From an uncultured Eisenbergiella sp. (GTDB lineage: Bacteria > Bacillota > Clostridia > Lachnospirales > Lachnospiraceae), in assembly GCA_947598825.1 (NCBI GenBank), contig CANQFM010000001.1:1-64000 (forward strand): 64,000 bases of DNA. Reading direction: 5' to 3'. Made by a program: the position numbers and the translations under genes. The notes under the pieces are model-generated. The model worked only from the letters and a program-made list of their open reading frames with translations, had not been told where the DNA came from and ran no database searches. Below, piece by piece: positions 16,690 to 25,801 of the stretch. Positions within the stretch are counted from its first letter, which is position 1, and the number at the start of each line of letters is the position of its first letter.

Positions 16690-18009
16690 CTATTTCTTCT
16701 TCCGCTCCGCCAGCACGATCTTGCGGGCGGATTTGATGGCCTGAGTCAGCGGCCTCTTGGCGGGACAGATATAACTGCAGCATCCGCATTCGCAGCATTC
16801 CATCCCGTCATGGGCTACGAACTGTTCCAAATCGTGATGCTCCGCATATTCGGCTAAAAGCTTCGGGATCACCCGTCCGGGACAGACCTGGGCGCACCTG
16901 CCGCAGTTGATGCAGGCGGAGGGCTCCAGGGCGGAAACCTCGTCCTTCGTCAGGCACAAAAGCGCCGACGCGGTCTTGGTCGTGGGCACATCCAGATCAA
17001 AAAGCGCAAACCCCATCATCGGGCCGCCGGAAACGATCTTTTCCGGTTCTACAAGAAAGCCGCCCGCTTCTTCGATCAGTTCATGGTAATTGGTACCGAT
17101 GCGGACGATGAAATTCTGCGGCTCCTTCACCGCCTCCCCGGTCACGGTCACAATCCGGTTCATGAGGGGCTTCCCTTCGCGGACGGCCTGATTGACGGCC
17201 ACCACGGTGTCCACATTGTCCACGATACAGCCCACATCCGCCGGAAGCATGGCGGAATGGATCGCGCGTCCCGTCACCGCATAGATCAGTTGGCGCTCGG
17301 AGCCCTGGGGATATTTGGTCTTCAGGCTCGCCACGCTGATCCGCTCCTCGTCCTGTACCAACCGGTTCAGTGTCCTGATGCAATCGGGCTTATTGTCTTC
17401 CACCGCCAGCACGCCCCTGGCATTCGGGAAAAGCTGCAGGATCACCTTCAGCCCGCCCACTAATTTCTCCGGCTCCTCTATCATCCTGCGGTAATCGCTG
17501 GTCAGATAGGGCTCGCATTCCGCGCAGTTGGCGATCACATAAGAGATCTTCTCCGGTTCCTTGACAGACAGCTTCACATGCGTGGGGAATCCCGCGCCTC
17601 CCATGCCGACGATCCCGGCCTCCCGGACTGCCGTCAGGATCTCCTCCCGGCTCATCTTCTCCAGGGGCTTCGGCGTCGGATAGGCCACCTCCTCATAGAG
17701 AAGATCGTTTTCCACCACGATGCTCATGACCATATCCCCCGTCACCACGCGGCGGGGTTCGATGGCCTTTACCGTGCCGGAAACCGTAGCGTAGACCGGA
17801 GCCGACACAAAGCCGTTGGCCTCGGCGATCTTCTGCCCTGCCAACACCGGATCGCCTTTCTTTACAATGGGCTGTGCGGGCGCGCCGATATGCTGGGAGA
17901 GCGGATAGACCAGATCCCCTTTCGGCAGCACCGCCTTCATGGGTTTATTTTTGGAGAGTTCCTTTCCGTCGTAGGGATGGACGCCTCCCCTGAATGTAAA
18001 CTTCGCCAT
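16690..18009 (-). CDS. rnfC: Rnf complex subunit C, NADH-binding
   Basis: Peripheral cytoplasmic subunit that reduces NAD+. It has an N-terminal barrel-sandwich part (FRGGVHPYDGKE), the NADH/FMN Rossmann region around GMGGAGFPTHVKL, and two ferredoxin clusters near the end, CINCGRCAQVCP and CCECGCCSYICP. Family members begin like residue 1 of this call (MAKFTFRGG), and GGAG lies 6 bases upstream. An in-frame extension of 39 residues to 18126 also has AAAGGAG before it, so a longer N-terminus, or use of both starts, cannot be excluded. First gene of the operon; I found no convincing promoter in the 57-base divergent gap upstream of that longer frame. Confidence 0.95.
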   Translation of the reverse strand: MAKFTFRGGVHPYDGKELSKNKPMKAVLPKGDLVYPLSQHIGAPAQPIVKKGDPVLAGQKIAEANGFVSAPVYATVSGTVKAIEPRRVVTGDMVMSIVVENDLLYEEVAYPTPKPLEKMSREEILTAVREAGIVGMGGAGFPTHVKLSVKEPEKISYVIANCAECEPYLTSDYRRMIEEPEKLVGGLKVILQLFPNARGVLAVEDNKPDCIRTLNRLVQDEERISVASLKTKYPQGSERQLIYAVTGRAIHSAMLPADVGCIVDNVDTVVAVNQAVREGKPLMNRIVTVTGEAVKEPQNFIVRIGTNYHELIEEAGGFLVEPEKIVSGGPMMGFALFDLDVPTTKTASALLCLTKDEVSALEPSACINCGRCAQVCPGRVIPKLLAEYAEHHDLEQFVAHDGMECCECGCCSYICPAKRPLTQAIKSARKIVLAERKKK

Positions 18010-18183
18010 GCTGATCTCCATTCCGGAACGTTTTGCGCCGGGGCGCTTTTGACGTAACGGTTCCGCCTCCGAAACGGCCTGTGACGTTCCCTCACAGACC
18101 ACAGCTATTCCCAGCAGTTCCATCATACTCCTTTTTTTGACAAAATACTACAAAAAAAGCAAAAAATATGTTATGCTGTTTGT

Positions 18184-19299
18184 ATGAAAATACAGGATTT
18201 TATCTTACCTTCTGAAAATTGCACGCATATGGGCCGCCTGTTCTCTCATCCGGAAGAGGCGCTTTTGTTCGACATCGAAACCACCGGATTTTCACCGCGA
18301 AACGCCTTTGTCTATCTGATCGGCTGCGCCTTTTATTCCGGGTCCGACTGGCGGGTCCGTCAGTTTCTGGCGGAGGATGCGCGGCAGGAACGCCAGGTGC
18401 TGGAGGCTTTTCTGTCCTTTTCTGCTTCCTTCCCCCTGTGGGTACACTTTAACGGCCACACCTTCGACGTCCCCTTTCTCATGTCCAGGGCCAGAACGCT
18501 GGGACTTTCTTTTGCGCAGCCAACCGGCCAACTCGATCTTTACAAAAGCATAAGCCCCTATAAGAATCTGCTGCAGCTTCCCGGCTGCCGACAGAAACAA
18601 CTGGAGGAATATCTCGGCATCCACCGGGAGGATCCCTATCACGGCGGGGAACTCATCGGGCTTTATCTGGCCTATGCCAAAAACCGTTCGGAAGAACTGC
18701 TGGCCCCTGTTCTTTTGCACAACCGAGAGGATCTGTCGGGCCTGGTTAGCGTATGCGGCCTGCTGGCGATCCCGTCCCTCTTTGAAAAAGGCGGCTTTTC
18801 GGTCCCGGAAGCTTCCTGTGACGCCGGGGCCCTTTCGCTCTCTTTTCAGCTAAAGCTGCCCATGCCCGCTGCCATCTCCTGTCAGGCCGGCTCCTTTTGC
18901 CTGGCCGCCCGTCAGGACAGGGCCGTTTTACGCGTTTCGGCCCATACGGGAGAGTTGAAATATTTTTATCCGGATTATAAAAATTACGCTTATCTTCCGT
19001 TGGAAGACCAGGCGATCCATAAGTCTGTTGCAATATATGTGGACAAAACCCAGCGTATGCCGGCCACGGCGGCTACCTGCTACACGCGCCGCCAGGGAGT
19101 GTTCGTACCCGCCCCCAGGCCTTTTTCCTGCCAGGCACCCCTCTTTAAAGAAAACCATGAGGCCCGGCAGACTTTCCTGCTTATGGACGACGCCTTTTTG
19201 TCAAACGCATCTCTTTTGACAGAGTATGTAAAGGAGGCGCTCCTGGTTCTTTCCGGAAGAAACGCGGCAGGCTCCCAACAAAAAAGGACACCGAAGTGA
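18184..19299 (+). CDS. YprB-like ribonuclease H-fold nuclease
   Basis: DnaQ-like exonuclease fold of the YprB type. The catalytic motif LLFDIETTGF places D30 and E32, followed by WVHFNGHTFDVPFL and, near residue 180, HNREDLSGL with the third acidic residue. B. subtilis YprB is longer and has TPR repeats. Here about 130 residues after the nuclease domain are Ser/Ala-rich and unassigned. The substrate is unknown; RNA or DNA repair roles are possible. No Shine-Dalgarno site is visible before the ATG at 18184, so the start is uncertain (ATG 18229 is an alternative). Confidence 0.82.
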   Translation: MKIQDFILPSENCTHMGRLFSHPEEALLFDIETTGFSPRNAFVYLIGCAFYSGSDWRVRQFLAEDARQERQVLEAFLSFSASFPLWVHFNGHTFDVPFLMSRARTLGLSFAQPTGQLDLYKSISPYKNLLQLPGCRQKQLEEYLGIHREDPYHGGELIGLYLAYAKNRSEELLAPVLLHNREDLSGLVSVCGLLAIPSLFEKGGFSVPEASCDAGALSLSFQLKLPMPAAISCQAGSFCLAARQDRAVLRVSAHTGELKYFYPDYKNYAYLPLEDQAIHKSVAIYVDKTQRMPATAATCYTRRQGVFVPAPRPFSCQAPLFKENHEARQTFLLMDDAFLSNASLLTEYVKEALLVLSGRNAAGSQQKRTPK

Positions 19300-19320
19300 C
19301 TCCAGTGTCCTTTCCTTTTT
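19278..19320. terminator. Bidirectional terminator overlapping the nuclease stop codon
   Basis: AAAGGACAC (19283-19291) pairs with GTGTCCTTT (19305-19313); the TGA stop of the plus-strand gene lies in the loop. Plus-strand transcripts then read CCTTTTTCCTTTTTT, and minus-strand ones TTTTTTG, so it serves both this gene and rpsA. Confidence 0.85.
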
Positions 19321-19330
19321 CCTTTTTTCA

Positions 19331-20491
19331 TTACGCCTCTGTTTCTGTTTCCTGTCCGGCGATGACAGAATCGATGTCGACGGATACCGCCTCTTCCTCC
19401 TGCCCGGCGGGAGCTTCTTCCGCCGCCTTCTTATTCTCGGGCGTCTGGAGGGCCTTGATGCTCAGGCTGATCTTCTTGCTCTCCCCGTTAAAGTCTACCA
19501 CCTTCGCGGTAATCTCCTGTCCTGCTTTCAGTACGTCAGAGGGCTTCTCTACATGTTCCCTGGAGATCTGGGACACATGCAGCAGCGCGTCGATCCCGGG
19601 CTCCAGCTCGATGAACGCGCCGAAATCGGTCATCCTCGCCACTTTGCCGGTCACCACATTGCCGATCGCATATTTCTCATCCGCGTCCTTCCAGGGATTC
19701 TGGTCTTCAAATTTCAGGCTCAGGGCTACCTTATTGCCGTTGATCTCCTTGATCAGGACTTTCAGCTTCTCCCCTACCTTAAACACCTTCTTGGGATGCT
19801 CGATCCTGCCCCAGGACATTTCCGAAATATGGAGCAGGCCGTCTGCGCCGCCCAGATCGATGAAAGCGCCGAAATCGGTGACGTTCTTCACAACGCCTTC
19901 CACCACATCGCCTTCATGGATCCTCTCGAACAGGGCCGCCTGCAGCTCCGCCTTGCGCGCAACGATCAACTGCTTGCGGTCGCCGATATATCTTCTCCTC
20001 CTGGGATTGTACTCGCTGATGACGAATTCGATCTCCTGATCTGCATACTTGGTCAGATCTCTCTCATAGGTATCGGAAACCAGGCTCGCAGGGATGAAGA
20101 TCCTGACTTCTTCCACTACCACGATCAGCCCGCCGTCCAGCACCTGGGTCACCTTCGCCTTGAGGACCTCGTGATTGTTGTACGCCTCCTCGATCCTCTT
20201 ATTGCCGCGGTCCGCAGCCAGCCTCTTATACGTCAGGATCACCTGACCCTCGCCGTCGTTGACCTTCATGATCTTGACTTCCATCGTATCACCAGGCTTT
20301 ACGACTTTGGTCATGTCCACGCTTGCATCGTTGGTATACTCATTCCTCGTCAGAATGCCGTCCGACTTGTATCCGATGTTCAGTACCACTTCTTCAGGCT
20401 TCACATCAATGACTGTACCTTCGACTACCTCTCCTGCATGTATTGTTTTCAGTGATGCGTCCAGCATCTGTTCAAAAGTTAATTCTGACAT
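19331..20491 (-). CDS. rpsA: S1-domain RNA-binding protein (ribosomal protein S1 homologue)
   Basis: Four S1 RNA-binding domains at about residues 18-89, 107-178, 193-261 and 277-346; domains 3 and 4 show the strong signature VTDFGAFIDL and MTDFGAFIEL. An acidic tail follows (351-386). Low-GC Gram-positives have a shortened S1-like protein that assists translation initiation. In many clostridia this protein is fused to the C-terminus of IspH; here it is separate, but its ATG lies inside ispH (20-base overlap, different frame) with GAGGAGGT well placed. Last gene of its operon before the terminator at 19278-19320. Confidence 0.93.
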   Translation of the reverse strand: MSELTFEQMLDASLKTIHAGEVVEGTVIDVKPEEVVLNIGYKSDGILTRNEYTNDASVDMTKVVKPGDTMEVKIMKVNDGEGQVILTYKRLAADRGNKRIEEAYNNHEVLKAKVTQVLDGGLIVVVEEVRIFIPASLVSDTYERDLTKYADQEIEFVISEYNPRRRRYIGDRKQLIVARKAELQAALFERIHEGDVVEGVVKNVTDFGAFIDLGGADGLLHISEMSWGRIEHPKKVFKVGEKLKVLIKEINGNKVALSLKFEDQNPWKDADEKYAIGNVVTGKVARMTDFGAFIELEPGIDALLHVSQISREHVEKPSDVLKAGQEITAKVVDFNGESKKISLSIKALQTPENKKAAEEAPAGQEEEAVSVDIDSVIAGQETETEA

Positions 20492-21320
20492 AATTTTGAA
20501 CCTCCTCGATGATTTTTTTCGGGGTAGAGGCCCCGGCTGTGATACCCACTAGTCCAACAGATTTAGGCAGTTCTAAATGCAAGTCATCCAGTGTCTGTAT
20601 GAAATAGGTACGGGCGCACTCCTGGCTGCATATCTCGTGCAGCTTCCTGGTGTTGGAGCTGTGCCTGCCTCCTATTACGATCATGGCATCGGCTCTGGCA
20701 GCGATCTCTCTGGCCTCGGCCTGTCTTACTTCCGTTGCGTTACAGATCGTATTCACAACACTAATATCATACCCTCTTTTACTGAAAATTTCAACTAATT
20801 CTTGAAATTTATTGTAGTTAAATGTCGTTTGCGAGACGATGCAGACCGGTTTATCCAAATCCAGTTCCAAATTGGACACTTCTTCCCTGGTTTCTGCCAC
20901 CGCGACCCGGGAAGAACACCAGCTTTTGATCCCCTCCACCTCCGGATGTCCGGCGTTTCCTATGATCAGGATCTGTTTGCCGGCAGCGCTTTCCCGCTCC
21001 ACGATCCTGTGGATCCGCTTGACAAAAGGGCAGGTGGCGTCCACGCAGGTAAGTCCCTGGTCGCAGATGGCGTCATAGACGCCCTTTGGCACCCCGTGGG
21101 CGCGGATCACGACCGTCCCCTCCCGGAGCTTTTCCAACTCCTCTTTAGATTCCACAATGGAAACGCCCTTCTGTTCCAGCTCTCCTACCACCTGCTCATT
21201 GTGGATGATGGGGCCGAAAGTATAGATTTTTCCCCCTGCCGCGATCTGCTCATATACCGTTTCAACCGCCCGCTTCACGCCGAAACAGAAACCCGCGCTT
21301 TTGGCCAGCAATACTTCCAC
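20472..21320 (-). CDS. ispH: 4-hydroxy-3-methylbut-2-enyl diphosphate reductase
   Basis: Last enzyme of the MEP isoprenoid pathway, with an oxygen-sensitive Fe-S cluster held by C12 (AGFCFGVKRA), C97 (DATCPFVKR) and C193 (NTICNATEVRQ). The substrate histidines H40, H74 (RAHGVPKG) and H125 (GNAGHPEVEG) are present. The 282 residues are the usual size for the unfused enzyme. It begins 18 bases after cmk and overlaps rpsA by 20 bases. Confidence 0.97.
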   Translation of the reverse strand: MEVLLAKSAGFCFGVKRAVETVYEQIAAGGKIYTFGPIIHNEQVVGELEQKGVSIVESKEELEKLREGTVVIRAHGVPKGVYDAICDQGLTCVDATCPFVKRIHRIVERESAAGKQILIIGNAGHPEVEGIKSWCSSRVAVAETREEVSNLELDLDKPVCIVSQTTFNYNKFQELVEIFSKRGYDISVVNTICNATEVRQAEAREIAARADAMIVIGGRHSSNTRKLHEICSQECARTYFIQTLDDLHLELPKSVGLVGITAGASTPKKIIEEVQNYVRINF

Positions 21321-21338
21321 GTCTTCTTTCCTCCCGTC

Positions 21339-22019
21339 CTAGGCGTTAAAAGGGCACCCTTTCCTGCGGCAGACGGCAAGGATGGCCTCAACCGCCTGGT
21401 CGATATCCATGTCGGAGGTATCCACCAGGACAGCGTCCTTGGCCTGCACCAGAGGGGAAACCTCCCTGGTCATATCCCGGTGGTCCCTTTCCCGGATCTC
21501 TTCTGTCACGCTGTCCAGGTTGCAGTTTTCTCCCTTTTGTAAAAGCTCCCTATACCGCCTCTGGGCCCTTACCTCCACAGACGCCGTCAGATAGATCTTT
21601 ACGGTCGCATTGGGCAACACACAGGTGCCGATATCCCGGCCGTCCATGATCACGTCCTTATCCTGGGCCAGCTTCTGCTGGGTCAGAACGATATTTTTAC
21701 GGAGTTCCGAATAACGGGAGGTGACGGAAGCCATATCTCCCACTTCCTGGGTGCGGATCAGCCCGTTTACATTTTCCCCGTTGAGGTACACCACCTGTTC
21801 GCCCGCCTCGTGATCCAGCGTAATGCACGCTTGCCCGCAGGCGGCGCTGACTGCCTCTTCATCCTCGGCGGGGATCCCCCTGCGCAGAAGATACAGCGCC
21901 ATAGCCCTGTACATAGCCCCCGTATCCACATAAATACAACCGGCCTTCTTTGCAACGATCCTGGCGATCGTGCTTTTCCCCGCGCCTGCGGGACCGTCAA
22001 TAGCAATACTGTAACTCAT
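21339..22019 (-). CDS. cmk: Cytidylate kinase
   Basis: Phosphorylates CMP and dCMP. The P-loop GPAGAGKST is at residues 9-17, VDTGAMYRA at 31-39 binds the nucleotide, and DGRDIGTCVLP is the conserved CMP motif. 226 residues, normal. The gene order flavoprotein-cmk-ispH-rpsA is a familiar clostridial arrangement, here without the plsC that is often present. Confidence 0.96.
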   Translation of the reverse strand: MSYSIAIDGPAGAGKSTIARIVAKKAGCIYVDTGAMYRAMALYLLRRGIPAEDEEAVSAACGQACITLDHEAGEQVVYLNGENVNGLIRTQEVGDMASVTSRYSELRKNIVLTQQKLAQDKDVIMDGRDIGTCVLPNATVKIYLTASVEVRAQRRYRELLQKGENCNLDSVTEEIRERDHRDMTREVSPLVQAKDAVLVDTSDMDIDQAVEAILAVCRRKGCPFNA

Positions 22020-22044
22020 CCTGTCCTTTTCTCCTTCTTTTTTA

Positions 22045-23286
22045 TCAGCGCGCCTGCGCCGCGCCCATCCCGGCCAGATGTCCGGTGGACCAGGCGATCT
22101 GCAGGTTAAAGCCCCCCGTCAGCGCGTCCACGTCCAGCATTTCTCCCGAAAAATACAATCCTCTCACCAGCCTTGATTCCATGGTGGAAGGGTTTACTTC
22201 TTTCGTCGCTACGCCGCCCCGGGTAATAACGGCCTCCGAAAAGCCCCGGGTTCCCGTCACCGTAAGGGGCAGGCTGCAAATCAGCCCGGCAAACTGCTGC
22301 CTCTCCTGTCGGGTGATCGCATGGGCCTTTTTTTCCGGATCGATGCCGGAAAGCGCTGTCATGACCGGGATCAGTCTCGCCGGGAAAAGCTTATCCAGGG
22401 CGTTTTGAAACTGTTTGTTCTTATTTTCCTCAAATTCCCGCAAAAGCCGCCTGTCCAACTGCTCTGCGGTCAGGGCGGGCTTTAGATCCAACCGCAGTTG
22501 TGCTTCCTTCGTTAAGGACGGGTCGTAATAACTGGCCGCGGTCAGGACTAAAGGCCCGCTCACGCCGAAATGGGTAAAGAGCATCTCGCCGAATCCGCGG
22601 TATTTTTCCTTCCCGTTCTGGAAAAGGACCAGCTCCACATTTTTCAGCGCCAGTCCCTGCAACTTTTCACACCAGGCCTCCCGGATCTCAAAAGGTACCA
22701 GGGCCGGGCTGCAGGGCGTAACCGTATGGCCCAGCTCCCGGGCCATACGCAGCCCGTCCCCGGTCGATCCGGTGGACGGATAGGACAGCCCGCCGGTCGC
22801 CAGTATGACCGCGTCCGCTTCCTCTCTCCCGCCGTCGGCAAGCTGCAGGCCGCAAGCCGCCCCTTCCCGGTCCAGCAAAACGCGGCTGACCGGGCTGTTT
22901 AAGCGTATCCGCACCCCATGGGCCATAAGCGCGCGCGTCAGCGCCCGCGTCACGTCCGAAGCGTGATCGGACACAGGGAAAACCCGGTCTCCCCGCTCCG
23001 TTTTCAGCCGGCAGCCTTCCCGTTCAAAGAAATCCATTGCCGCCCGGTTATCAAACCCGTGAAAGGCGCTGTAGAGGAATTTGGGGTTGCGCACCACCTG
23101 ACTGAAAAAGCGCTCCGGTTCGCAGGCGTTGGTGAGATTGCATCTGCCCTTACCAGTAATATAGATCTTTTTCCCCAGCTTCTCGTTTTTTTCCAGCAAT
23201 ACGACCTCGCAGCCGACCTCTGCGGCCGCGCAGGCTGCCATCATACCGGCGGCTCCGCCGCCCGCCACCGCGATCTTTTTCCTCAT
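22045..23286 (-). CDS. HI0933/YhiN-family NAD(P)/FAD-dependent oxidoreductase
   Basis: Flavoprotein of 413 residues. The FAD-binding Rossmann motif is AVAGGGAAGMM at 6-16, followed by GKGRCNLTN, ILATGGLSYPSTGSTGDG, the HI0933 signature THFGVSGPL, and the C-terminal GGFNLQIAWSTG. The reaction is not established for the family. It follows the RpiR gene by only 6 bases, so the regulator may control it. The start at 23286 has a weak ribosome-binding site, and translation is probably coupled to the gene before. Confidence 0.92.
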   Translation of the reverse strand: MRKKIAVAGGGAAGMMAACAAAEVGCEVVLLEKNEKLGKKIYITGKGRCNLTNACEPERFFSQVVRNPKFLYSAFHGFDNRAAMDFFEREGCRLKTERGDRVFPVSDHASDVTRALTRALMAHGVRIRLNSPVSRVLLDREGAACGLQLADGGREEADAVILATGGLSYPSTGSTGDGLRMARELGHTVTPCSPALVPFEIREAWCEKLQGLALKNVELVLFQNGKEKYRGFGEMLFTHFGVSGPLVLTAASYYDPSLTKEAQLRLDLKPALTAEQLDRRLLREFEENKNKQFQNALDKLFPARLIPVMTALSGIDPEKKAHAITRQERQQFAGLICSLPLTVTGTRGFSEAVITRGGVATKEVNPSTMESRLVRGLYFSGEMLDVDALTGGFNLQIAWSTGHLAGMGAAQAR

Positions 23287-23292
23287 GGCGCG

Positions 23293-24213
23293 TCAATCCT
23301 TTTCTTTGGAAAAAGGGGCTTCAAACATGGATTCGTTGATGAAGTTGATCTCATCGTTCATGGAAACCTGATAACTGTCCCAGGTCTTTTCCAGCATCTC
23401 AATGTTCTGTTTCACCCGTTCCGGCTGCTTTAAGCAGATCGCCACCACCAGGGCGTTGATCACGGACAGCGGGGCGACCAGCGAATCCACGACGGAAACC
23501 ATATCGCTCCTGGCCAGCAGATTACAGGAGGAATACAGGTTCATGGGAGAATGAACGCTGTCGGTAAGGGTGATGACCTTGGCGTTGCGGTCGTTGGCAA
23601 ACTCCATCGCCTTTAAGGTGCGCATGGAATAGCGCGGAAAGCTGATGCCGATAACGCAGTCCTCTGGACCGACCATTAACATCTGCTCAAAGATCTCGCT
23701 GGCGCTGGAGGTTTTGACCTGTACCACTTTTCCCCGCAGCATGCGCAGATAAAAAGCGAGGAACCCGGCCAAGGGCTCACAGCTTCTGATCCCCAGCACA
23801 TAGACGTTTTGGGCCTCCAGGATCAGATCCACAGCGGTCTCAAAGGCAACAGGATCCAGATTTTCTATCGTATCCTTCAGCTTCTCGATATCGCTGTCCA
23901 GCACCGCCGCCAACACTTCCGACTGGCTGCGCCCGCTATACTTTTCTTCCAGGCTTTTGGCGGCGTGGATTCGGCCCTTTAAAAGCTCGGCCACCGCTTC
24001 CTGCATCTGGGGATAGCCTTTATACCCCAGCCCCATGGCAAAACGCACTACGGTGGATTCGCTGACCTTGAGCGTCTCCCCCAATCTGGCCGCCGTCATA
24101 AACGCCGCCTGGTCGAAATGCTCCGACAGATAGGCCGCAATCGCCTTGTGGCCCCTGCTCATGGACGCATATTTCCCATTGATCCTGGTGATAATGTCAT
24201 TTCTGTCTCCCAT
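23293..24213 (-). CDS. MurR/RpiR-family transcriptional regulator
   Basis: DNA-binding regulator of 306 residues: an N-terminal HTH_6 domain (about 1-77, with LKVSESTVVRFAMGLGYKGYPQM) and a SIS sugar-phosphate sensing domain (about 125-255, NVYVLGIRSCEPLAGF and CVIGISFPRYS). I chose the start at 24213, with GGGGGTGG upstream. It is the first gene of the operon with the flavoprotein, cmk, ispH and rpsA, driven by the promoter at 24244-24272. No sugar-phosphate gene is adjacent, so the effector cannot be guessed. Confidence 0.93.
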   Translation of the reverse strand: MGDRNDIITRINGKYASMSRGHKAIAAYLSEHFDQAAFMTAARLGETLKVSESTVVRFAMGLGYKGYPQMQEAVAELLKGRIHAAKSLEEKYSGRSQSEVLAAVLDSDIEKLKDTIENLDPVAFETAVDLILEAQNVYVLGIRSCEPLAGFLAFYLRMLRGKVVQVKTSSASEIFEQMLMVGPEDCVIGISFPRYSMRTLKAMEFANDRNAKVITLTDSVHSPMNLYSSCNLLARSDMVSVVDSLVAPLSVINALVVAICLKQPERVKQNIEMLEKTWDSYQVSMNDEINFINESMFEAPFSKEKD

Positions 24214-24243
24214 AGGCCCACCCCCATTCAACGCACTGGTTTT

Positions 24244-24272
24244 ATTGTAAAGAAAGTTCCCTGGGATGTCAA
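24244..24272 (-). promoter_or_regulatory. Promoter of the RpiR-flavoprotein-cmk-ispH-rpsA operon, TTGACA-N17-TACAAT
   Basis: On the minus strand TTGACA is at 24272-24267 and TACAAT at 24249-24244 with 17 bases between. This near-consensus promoter begins at the foot of the hairpin that follows oadA. Confidence 0.8.
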
Positions 24273-24299
24273 CAGCCCCGCAGAAGACTGCGGGGCTGT
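24272..24299 (-). terminator. Hairpin after oadA, terminator-like
   Basis: ACAGCCCCGCAG (24272-24283) and CTGCGGGGCTGT (24288-24299) form a perfect 12-bp stem with a 4-base loop, 40 bases after the oadA stop. It lacks a real T-tract, because the sequence that follows is the -35 hexamer TTGACA, so termination may be partial. Confidence 0.6.
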
Positions 24300-24338
24300 A
24301 TGTCATCTCAGGCCGCTTTCGCGCATCCTGTCATAAGT

Positions 24339-25745
24339 TTACACGGGATAAGCCCCATTCTTGGTATCGGCCTGGGTCATATCCACCTTTTCCTGCTGAG
24401 CCTGGCGGTATTTGAAGAAATCTACCGCCACCTGCGGGAACAGCGCGTAGGAAAGCACATCCTCGTCCTGCTGCTTCCACTGTTTCATCTTCTCTTCGAT
24501 CTGCGCCAGTTCGTTGGGGATCAGATCCGCCGGACGGCAGGTGATCACTTCGCCGTCGCCGATGACCTTCTTCTGCACTTCCGCGTTGAAGGGCTTCACG
24601 GTCTTGCCATATTTGCCGGAAAGCAGATCCTTGGTCTCGCCGGTGGCCACTTTGTAGCGCTCTCCCATCAGCACGTTGAACACGGCCTGGGTGCCCACGA
24701 TCTGGGAAGAAGGCGTTACAAGAGGCGGCTCGCCGAAGTCCTTGCGGACCCTGGGGATCTCCTGAAGCACCTCGTCGTATTTGTCGCTGGCGTTCTGTTC
24801 CTTGAGCTGGCTGACCATATTGGAAAGCATGCCGCCGGGCACCTGGTACATCAGGGTCTTGATATTGACACCCAGCACCTTGGGATCCAGCAGGCCGCTC
24901 TTTAAGCACTCCTCGCGATAAGGGCGGAAGTAATCCGCGATCTCCGCCAGCAGGTTCTGATCGTAGCCAGTGTCGTAAGGCGTGCCGCGGAAGGTCTCCA
25001 CCATAACCTCGGTAGCGGGCTGGGAAGTGCCCAGCGCGAAAGGAGACATGGCGCAGTCGATCACGTCCACGCCGGCCTCAACGGCTTTGAGATAGGTCAT
25101 GCTGGCAACGCCGGAGGTGTAATGGGTATGCAGTTGGATCGGCAGCTTCGTGGCGCTCTTCATGGCGGTGATCAGCTTCTCCGCCTCATAGGGCACCAGC
25201 AGGCCGGCCATATCCTTGATACAGATGGAATCCGCTCCCATCTCCTCGATCTGCTTCGCCACGCTCATCCAGTACTCCAGCGTGTAAGCGTCGCCCAGCG
25301 TATAGGACAGGGCGATCTGCGCGTGCCCTTTTTCCTTATTGCAGGCTTTCACAGCGCATTCCAGGTTACGCAGATCGTTTAAGCAGTCGAAGATACGAAT
25401 GATATCGATCCCGTTGGCGATGGACTTCTGTACGAAGTATTCCACCACGTCATCGGCATAATGGCGGTAACCTAAGATATTCTGACCTCTGAAAAGCATC
25501 TGCAGCTTCGTATTCTTAAAGCCGTCCCTGAGCTTGCGCAGCCGCTCCCAGGGATCTTCCTTCAGGAAACGCAGGGAAGCGTCAAAGGTGGCGCCGCCCC
25601 AGCACTCCACGGAATGATAGCCGACCTTATCCATTTTATCCACGATGGGAAGCATCAGCTCAGTGGGCATCCTGGTCGCGATCAGAGACTGGTGCGCGTC
25701 ACGGAGCACTGTTTCCGTAATTTTAATCGGTTTTTGTTCAGGCAT
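24339..25745 (-). CDS. oadA: Oxaloacetate decarboxylase alpha / 5S-type carboxyltransferase
   Basis: Carboxyltransferase that moves CO2 from oxaloacetate to a biotin carrier, leaving pyruvate. D16, carboxylated K177 (CIKDMAGL) and metal ligands H206 and H208 (LHTHYTSG) are in place. The 468 residues end after the PYC_OADA helical domain with no biotinyl domain, as in the transcarboxylase 5S subunit; the carrier is encoded separately at 27006-27380. The start at 25745 has GGAGGG upstream. Last gene of the five-gene operon from 29676. Confidence 0.94.
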   Translation of the reverse strand: MPEQKPIKITETVLRDAHQSLIATRMPTELMLPIVDKMDKVGYHSVECWGGATFDASLRFLKEDPWERLRKLRDGFKNTKLQMLFRGQNILGYRHYADDVVEYFVQKSIANGIDIIRIFDCLNDLRNLECAVKACNKEKGHAQIALSYTLGDAYTLEYWMSVAKQIEEMGADSICIKDMAGLLVPYEAEKLITAMKSATKLPIQLHTHYTSGVASMTYLKAVEAGVDVIDCAMSPFALGTSQPATEVMVETFRGTPYDTGYDQNLLAEIADYFRPYREECLKSGLLDPKVLGVNIKTLMYQVPGGMLSNMVSQLKEQNASDKYDEVLQEIPRVRKDFGEPPLVTPSSQIVGTQAVFNVLMGERYKVATGETKDLLSGKYGKTVKPFNAEVQKKVIGDGEVITCRPADLIPNELAQIEEKMKQWKQQDEDVLSYALFPQVAVDFFKYRQAQQEKVDMTQADTKNGAYPV

Positions 25746-25801
25746 TGTCTTTCCCTCCATAATAGTTAATTCGTAACGTTATGCGGTTTCCTGCTGCGGT
25801 A

